Shown in pieces: positions 57,826-64,000 of a DNA stretch of 64,000 nt (position 1 is the stretch's first letter; every line of letters starts with the position of its first letter). Below the pieces are notes generated by a model. The model made no database searches. It had not been told where the DNA came from and saw only the letters and a list, made by a program, of their open reading frames with translations. Source of the stretch: Streptomyces sp. TRM68416 (GTDB lineage Bacteria > Actinomycetota > Actinomycetes > Streptomycetales > Streptomycetaceae); assembly GCF_014596915.1 (NCBI RefSeq), contig NZ_JACVWU010000011.1, positions 211,918-275,917 on the forward strand. The letters are read 5' to 3'. Made by a program: the position numbers and the translations under genes.

Positions 57826-58806
57826 ATGAGCGCGTCAGGCGGTACCAAGGCGATCGTGGCGGCACTCGTCGCCAACCTCGCGATCGCGCTAGCGAAATTC
57901 GTGGCGTTCCTCTTCAGCGGCTCGTCCTCGATGCTCGCCGAGTCGGTCCACTCCCTGGCCGACTCCGGCAACCAGGGCCTGCTCCTGCTCGGCGGCAAGA
58001 AGGCCCAGCGCGAGGCGACCCCGCAACACCCCTTCGGCTACGGCCGGGAGCGCTACATCTACGCCTTCCTCGTCTCGATCGTCCTGTTCTCCGTCGGTGG
58101 CATGTTCGCCATCTACGAGGGCTACGAGAAGATCAAGGACCCGCACGAGATCGAGCACTGGTACTGGCCCGTGGGCGTGCTCGTCTTCGCGATCATCGCG
58201 GAGACCTTCTCCTTCCGGACGGCCATCAAGGAGTCCAACGCCCTGCGGGGCAAGAAGTCCTGGAAGGAGTTCGTCCGCCACGCCAAGGCGCCCGAGCTGC
58301 CCGTCGTCCTCCTGGAGGACCTCGGCGCGCTCGTCGGTCTGATCCTGGCGCTCGGCGGCGTCGGCGTGGCCCTCGCCACCGGTGACGGCGTCTGGGACGG
58401 CATCGGCACGCTCTGCATCGGCGTCCTGCTCATCCTGATCGCGCTCGTCCTGGCCGTCGAGACCAAGTCCCTGCTGCTCGGCGAGGCCGCGGGCCTCGAC
58501 GAGGTCCGGAAGATCGAGGCCGCGATCGTCGACGGTGACACCGTCACCCGCATCATCCACATGCGCACGCTGCACCTCGGCCCCGAGGAACTGCTGGTCG
58601 CGGCCAAGATCGGCGTCCAGCACGACGACACGGCCGCCGACATCGCCCACGCCATCGACGCAGCCGAGGTCCGCGTCCGCAACGCCGTCCCGATCGCCCG
58701 CGTCATCTACCTGGAACCGGACATCTACAGCGAGACCGAGGCGGCCAAGGGCCCGGACCCCGACGCCACCCCCGGCGGCACGGCACCGGAGAACACCGCC
58801 CACTGA
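57826..58806 (+). CDS. Cation diffusion facilitator (zinc/divalent metal) transporter
   Basis: A 326-residue CDF transporter with 6 TM helices. The metal site in TM2 is HSLADSGNQ and in TM5 LLEDLGALVGL. A cytoplasmic C-terminal domain (TRIIHMRTLHLGPEELLVAAKI) follows. It exports zinc or a similar divalent ion using the proton gradient. The start is the ATG at 57826. It lies about 150 bases after manA and may be in its own unit. Confidence 0.92.
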   Translation: MSASGGTKAIVAALVANLAIALAKFVAFLFSGSSSMLAESVHSLADSGNQGLLLLGGKKAQREATPQHPFGYGRERYIYAFLVSIVLFSVGGMFAIYEGYEKIKDPHEIEHWYWPVGVLVFAIIAETFSFRTAIKESNALRGKKSWKEFVRHAKAPELPVVLLEDLGALVGLILALGGVGVALATGDGVWDGIGTLCIGVLLILIALVLAVETKSLLLGEAAGLDEVRKIEAAIVDGDTVTRIIHMRTLHLGPEELLVAAKIGVQHDDTAADIAHAIDAAEVRVRNAVPIARVIYLEPDIYSETEAAKGPDPDATPGGTAPENTAH

Positions 58807-59190
58807 CAGCCGTTACGGAAGAGGGGCCCACCGGCTCGGCGGGCCCCTCCGCCGCACACACGCACGTTCACGAGGCCGACCTCATACGAACACTCCCGTC
58901 CCTCCCGTCGACGGAGAGCGTCTCCCGGGGCCCCGGGCCACGAGCCCACGACGGCTGCAGAGGCGGACTGGGGCCGCGGGGGCGACCGGTGTAGCTTGGG
59001 AGGGAGCCAGACGTCGCTGCTGATGGCGGTCGGGCGGTCCCGACGCGGGACCACCGAGGGAGAGAGGGCCTCCGACGGACTGCGCTGCGCGCACGCGGGC
59101 ATGCCTGTGTCCTCTTCGGGCACCCCTGTGTCCGCCGCCGCGCAGAACAGCCCTACCCACCTCGTCCCAAACCCCGAGGAGCAGCTCGCA
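58807..59190. other. Upstream region of ahcY
   Basis: 384 noncoding bases holding the ahcY promoter. Several GC hairpins (for example GTCCCGACGCGGGAC at about 59036) are seen. I looked for SAH and SAM riboswitch cores and did not find one. Confidence 0.55.
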
Positions 59191-60648
<1,458 letters not shown>

Positions 60649-60660
60649 GCCGGACCCTGT

Positions 60661-60692
60661 GAGGAGCGCACCCGTGCACTGACGCGCTCCTC
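60661..60692 (+). terminator. First hairpin after ahcY
   Basis: GAGGAGCGC / GCGCTCCTC, a perfect 9-bp stem with a 14-base loop, 12 bases after the stop. Confidence 0.7.
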
Positions 60693-60705
60693 AGCCAGGC
60701 CCCCA

Positions 60706-60742
60706 GGGCAGGCCCCCGCACCCCCGTGTCGGGGGCCTGCCC
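60706..60742 (+). terminator. Second, stronger hairpin after ahcY
   Basis: GGGCAGGCCCCCG / CGGGGGCCTGCCC, a perfect 13-bp stem with an 11-base loop. Two strong hairpins in a row suggest firm termination after a highly expressed gene. Confidence 0.85.
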
Positions 60743-60789
60743 GTCTGGCCCTCCGCGGCCGGAGCAGCCCGTCAAGACCCAGGACCCCC

Positions 60790-61404
60790 ATGCCCCGCGG
60801 CCGATATTCGCTCCACGATCCGCACGATCACACCCCCCTCGCAGAAGAGCACTTCCACTGCGCCCCCGGCCCTTCCGGCTGGCGCTACGTCTCCCAGCGG
60901 ACCACCCCCTCGGGCGACCACAGCGGCTCCGTCGACCTCGCCCTCGACGAGCTCGGCCGCCCCATCCGTCTCGAACTGCACGCCGCCGGTTGGCAGGTGC
61001 GCGGCGCCGCCCTCGACGGCGTCACCTGGGTCCGCACGGACCCCACCGGGGTTCACGCCACGGAAGGCAATGTGCGCGCCCACGCCTTCACCGGCACCTC
61101 CCCGGCCTTCTTCATCGCCACCGCTCGTCTCCTGCGCCTCACCCCTTCCGGCTCCGCCACTCGCGTACGCCTCGTCGCCTTCACGGACCCAGTGCTCGCC
61201 CCGCGCACCCTCGACCAGTCCTGGGCCCTGATGAAGAGCGAAGCACACGCCACTGACAACGGCCCCCTGACCGTGGACGAATACCAGGTCACAGCCCTGG
61301 ACACGGGTGAGCAGCACGCCGTGCACATCGCGGGCGACGTCGTCCTCGCGGCCCCCGGCATCGAGCTGGAGGACCTCGAATCGCCCCCGTCCTCGTTCGC
61401 CTGA
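60790..61404 (+). CDS. Conserved hypothetical protein
   Basis: A 204-residue protein with a beta-rich pattern (FHCAPGPSGWRYVSQRTTPS, VDLALDELGRPIRLELHAAG, GVTWVRTDPTG) that suggests a lipid- or small-molecule-binding beta barrel. No signal peptide or TM segment is visible. The start is the ATG at 60790. It converges on the RDD gene. I do not recognise its family with confidence. Confidence 0.7.
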   Translation: MPRGRYSLHDPHDHTPLAEEHFHCAPGPSGWRYVSQRTTPSGDHSGSVDLALDELGRPIRLELHAAGWQVRGAALDGVTWVRTDPTGVHATEGNVRAHAFTGTSPAFFIATARLLRLTPSGSATRVRLVAFTDPVLAPRTLDQSWALMKSEAHATDNGPLTVDEYQVTALDTGEQHAVHIAGDVVLAAPGIELEDLESPPSSFA

Positions 61405-61447
61405 GCCACCGCGGGAACACGGCCAACAGCTCCGTGCCCCGCCGGTG

Positions 61448-62398
61448 TCAGGCCGGCGGCACGAACCCACTGGCGCGCCCCTCCCCGGGCGGCTCCTCCC
61501 GCGGAGCCGAGGACGGGGTCGAGGACGGAGCCGAGGACCACGTGACCGGGGAGGCGGGCTGAGAAGTGGGCGGACCGTATGGACCGGGCGGGGCCGCGGC
61601 CGGCCCGTATGCGCCGGGCGTCGTGCCCGGCGCTGCGCCGACATCCGGGCCGTTCACGAAGGCCCGTCGGGCCTCCCGAGCCTGCCGCTCCTGCAGCACT
61701 GCGGCCAGATACGCCCCTGGCGGCACACCCTGCGGCGCAGGCGAGCCCGTACGAGCAGCCAGATCGGCGGCGAGCCGCTCCGCCATCGCCATGCCGACCT
61801 GCGGATCCAACTGCCGCATCCGCGTCAGGTACTGGCGCACGGCAAGCCACAACCCGTCGGGCACCGCCGACAGATCGAGCTCCGAGAACCGCCCGGCCAG
61901 CCAGGGCGGAGGCGGCGGCACGGAACCGCTCCGCGCGTACGGCACCCGCTCCCTCACAACAAGCGTTCCCGCGAACACATCCCCGAGCCGCCTGCCGCGC
62001 GCCGACACCAGCGAGGCGATGCAGGCCACGACCCCGAACGTCAGCAGAATCTCGATCACACCGATCGCACCCCGCACCAGCGCATGCCGGAACCGGATCG
62101 GCCCGCCGTCGTCCCGCACCACACGCAGCCCGCAGGCAAGCTTCCCCAGCGAGCGCCCATGGCTGAGCGTCTCGACGGCAATCGGCCCACCCACCAGCAC
62201 CAGAACGAACGAGGCGATCGACAGCGCGATCTGCGCCGCCTCGTCCAAGGACGCGGTGGCCGCCACCAGACCGATGGTCACGGCGATGTAGACGGCCACG
62301 GCCACGACCAGATCGAGCAGCACGGCCAGGGCCCTGCTGGGCAGCCTCGCGGGGCGCAGCTCAAGCGCCACCGCCTCGCCCGTCACCAGCTCACTCAC
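61448..62398 (-). CDS. RDD family membrane protein
   Basis: A 316-residue protein. The RDD domain (about residues 10-150) contains RALAVLLDLVVAVAVYIAV with its Arg and Asp, then three more TM segments, GRSLGKLACGLRVV and RRLGDVFAGTLVV. A long cytoplasmic C-terminus rich in Pro, Ala and Gly follows. Some RDD proteins act as sodium/proton exchangers. I chose the GTG at 62398 because the domain begins right after. It diverges from the SpoIIM-like gene, a common pairing in actinobacteria. Confidence 0.87.
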   Translation of the reverse strand: MSELVTGEAVALELRPARLPSRALAVLLDLVVAVAVYIAVTIGLVAATASLDEAAQIALSIASFVLVLVGGPIAVETLSHGRSLGKLACGLRVVRDDGGPIRFRHALVRGAIGVIEILLTFGVVACIASLVSARGRRLGDVFAGTLVVRERVPYARSGSVPPPPPWLAGRFSELDLSAVPDGLWLAVRQYLTRMRQLDPQVGMAMAERLAADLAARTGSPAPQGVPPGAYLAAVLQERQAREARRAFVNGPDVGAAPGTTPGAYGPAAAPPGPYGPPTSQPASPVTWSSAPSSTPSSAPREEPPGEGRASGFVPPA

Positions 62399-62526
62399 GC
62401 ACGTAGTCCTTCCCGGCCTGCCTGTGGAACGGCCAGTCTGCCAAGCTGAGGGCACATTGCGCCGCAGTGCGACAAGCTGACCTGTACGACGAGCCACCGA
62501 CGAACAGCCGAGGAGCAGGCACACAG

Positions 62527-63534
62527 ATGGACCTCGACGTCTTCGTCACCGCCCACCGCGCCGAGTGGGACCGTCTGGAGGCTCTCCTCCGCCGCCAGCG
62601 CCGTCTGACCGGAGCGGAGGCCGACGAACTCGTCGCCCTCTACCAGCGCACCGCGACCCACCTCTCCCTGATCCAGTCCAGTGCCCCGGACCCCCAGCTG
62701 ACCGGACGGCTCAGCCAACTGGTCGCACGCGCGCGTAGTGCCGTGACAGGCACCCGGCGCGCGTCCTGGCGCGATGTCACCCGTTTCCTCACGCACGACT
62801 TCCCGGCCGCCGTCTACAAGTCGCGGCACTGGTGGGTCCCCACGGCACTGCTGTCCATCCTCGTCTCAGCCCTCCTGGGCTGGTGGATCGGCACGACTCC
62901 CGAGGTCCAGGCGTCCATCGCCGCCCCGGACGAACTGCGCGAGCTCACCCGCCCGGGTGGTCAGTACGAGTCGTACTACTCGTCCCACCCCGCGGCTTCG
63001 TTCGCGGCACAGGTCTGGACGAACAATGCCCAGGCCGCCGCGCTCTGCCTGGTCCTGGGCATCTTCCTGGGCCTTCCGGTCATCTGGATCCTCTTCCAGA
63101 ACATGCTCAACCTCGGCGTCGGATTCGGCCTGATGTCCTCCGCCGGCCGCCTCGACACCTTCCTGGGCCTCGTCCTGCCTCACGGCCTCCTCGAACTGAC
63201 CGCCGTCTTCGTCGCCGCAGGCACAGGCCTCCGCCTCGGCTGGACCGTCATCGACCCGGGCCCGCGCACCCGCCGCACAGCCCTCGCCGAAGAGGGCCGA
63301 GCCGCCGTGGGCATGGCCATCGGCCTGGCCCTGGTCCTCTTCATCTCCGGAGCCATCGAAGGCTTCGTCACCCCGTCAGGCCTTCCCACCTGGGCCCGCA
63401 TCACCATCGGGGTCGCCGCCGAGCTGGCCTTCCTGGCCTACGTCTACGTCCTCGGCGGGCGTTCCGCCCGCGCCGGCGCCACGGGTGACGTCGAGGAGAG
63501 CGAGCGCAGCGCCACTCTCCCGACAGCCGCCTGA
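62527..63534 (+). CDS. Stage II sporulation protein M-like membrane protein
   Basis: A 335-residue integral membrane protein of the DUF95/SpoIIM family. An N-terminal cytoplasmic helical region (DVFVTAHRAEWDRLEALLRR) precedes about six TM helices, with NNAQAAALCLVLGIFLGLP and LVLPHGLLELTAVFVAAG as family motifs. In Bacillus SpoIIM is a peptidoglycan-remodelling scaffold protein. Here a link to cell-envelope growth is inferred only. The ATG at 62527 follows GGAG. It is the last gene before the rRNA promoter region. Confidence 0.88.
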   Translation: MDLDVFVTAHRAEWDRLEALLRRQRRLTGAEADELVALYQRTATHLSLIQSSAPDPQLTGRLSQLVARARSAVTGTRRASWRDVTRFLTHDFPAAVYKSRHWWVPTALLSILVSALLGWWIGTTPEVQASIAAPDELRELTRPGGQYESYYSSHPAASFAAQVWTNNAQAAALCLVLGIFLGLPVIWILFQNMLNLGVGFGLMSSAGRLDTFLGLVLPHGLLELTAVFVAAGTGLRLGWTVIDPGPRTRRTALAEEGRAAVGMAIGLALVLFISGAIEGFVTPSGLPTWARITIGVAAELAFLAYVYVLGGRSARAGATGDVEESERSATLPTAA

Positions 63535-63604
63535 CCGTGCGACACGCTCGATGTGCGGACACACCTGATGAGCTGCTAGTCTCCTCTTCGCCCCAAGAAA
63601 ACCG

Positions 63605-63633
63605 TTGACACGGTTCGACCGGGGAGGTAGATT
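63605..63633 (+). promoter_or_regulatory. rRNA promoter with consensus -35 and -10
   Basis: TTGACA at 63605-63610, a 17-base spacer and TAGATT at 63628-63633. This is a near-ideal HrdB (vegetative sigma) promoter. Confidence 0.85.
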
Positions 63634-63774
63634 CGAACAGTTGCCTGGACTGGACCTGATCCGGTCGGCGACAGTGAGTGTCTGTCTGCTTCTTGAAACG
63701 TCGATGCATTCGACATCTGAGAAGCCCTCCCGATGAATCGGAAATGAACGGCCGGTCAGACCGGCCCGAAAGTT

Positions 63775-63870
63775 CTGATAAAGTCGGAGCCGCCGGAAAG
63801 GGAAACGCGAAAGCGAGAACCTGGAAAGCACCGAGGAAATCGGATCGGAAAACGATCTGATAGAGTCGGA
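63775..63870 (+). promoter_or_regulatory. Two further rRNA promoter -10 regions
   Basis: CTGATAAAGTCGGA at 63775-63788 and CTGATAGAGTCGGA at 63857-63870, 82 bases apart, are nearly identical. Streptomyces rRNA operons have three or four tandem promoters, and these fit two of them. Confidence 0.6.
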
Positions 63871-64000
63871 AACGCAAGATCGAAGGGAAGCCCGGAGGAA
63901 AGCCCGAGAGGGTGAGTACAAAGGAAGCGACCGTTCCTTGAGAACTCAACAGCGTGCCAAAAGTCAACGCCAGATATGTTGATACCCCGTCTCCAGCATT

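Larger units (their letters stand above)
63535..64000 (+). other. rRNA operon promoter and leader region
   Basis: No coding gene. Multiple promoters are followed by the characteristic Streptomyces leader (CCTTGAGAACTCAACAGCGT at about 63932 and CCAGATATGTTGATACC near the end). The 16S gene should begin a short distance past base 64000. The base composition is much less GC-rich than the rest. Confidence 0.88.

Noticed and set aside
58985..59190. Possible SAH or SAM riboswitch before ahcY
   Set aside because: GC hairpins and a CCGAGG-like string are present, but I could not lay out the conserved core and pseudoknot. A covariance-model search would decide.

Overview
The window is high-GC chromosomal DNA from a Streptomyces. 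Coding regions show strong G/C bias at third codon positions, GTG and TTG starts are common, and it carries WhiB, a DraR/DraK-type two-component pair and an rRNA leader typical of the genus. From memory, the gene order matches the Streptomyces coelicolor core region around SCO3019-SCO3068. It also matches an old actinobacterial block shared with Mycobacterium tuberculosis from about Rv3248c (sahH) to Rv3277, with manA, manB, whiB2, fbiA/fbiB, an LCP gene, fadE25, purE and purK.

Layout. 1-3.5 kb: a regulatory ATPase and two secreted or anchored proteins. 3.5-7.5 kb: a POT peptide transporter divergent from draR-draK. 7.6-13.2 kb: GtrA, purK, purE, an M19 dipeptidase, a MerR regulator and a second M19-like protein that has lost all its metal ligands. 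13.4-16.1 kb: UDP-glucose dehydrogenase and a FadE25-like acyl-CoA dehydrogenase.

16.0-23.8 kb: an integrative element of about 7.7 kb inserted in the 3' end of the acyl-CoA dehydrogenase gene, with both attachment sites visible. It encodes a tyrosine integrase, a regulator with a palindromic operator, an AlpA/Xis-like protein, a primase-associated ATPase, and a cargo operon of an XRE/DUF5753 regulator, a DUF6879-like protein, a DUF397 protein and several small proteins. No conjugation or virion genes are seen, so a mobilisable island or phage satellite is more likely than a self-transmissible element.

23.8-39.7 kb: a cell-envelope region with six LytR-CpsA-Psr (LCP) ligases, a GT2 glycosyltransferase, a copper-storage-like protein, a TIGR03089-like protein and a secreted amidase/PGRP. 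Two adjacent LCP genes share a 274-bp identical tract, which suggests gene conversion. 39.9-45.9 kb: a sugar-nucleotidyltransferase, a DNA glycosylase, and a thiol dioxygenase-cofD-cofE operon (coenzyme F420) preceded by a cysteine-rich leader peptide and an intrinsic terminator, which looks like an attenuator. 45.9-58.8 kb: whiB, a very large membrane glycosyltransferase with its secreted partner, and a GDP-mannose supply set (manB, SIS protein, manA), then a CDF transporter. 59.2-63.5 kb: ahcY, a small protein, RDD and SpoIIM-like membrane proteins. The window ends in the promoter and leader region of an rRNA operon whose 16S gene lies just outside.

Overall the block joins sugar-nucleotide supply (ManA, ManB, nucleotidyltransferase, UDP-glucose dehydrogenase), membrane glycosyltransferases and LCP ligases into a likely cell-wall glycopolymer pathway. 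Between genes there are several kinds of repeat: tandem arrays that begin at stop codons, and a dispersed hairpin element in at least three copies.
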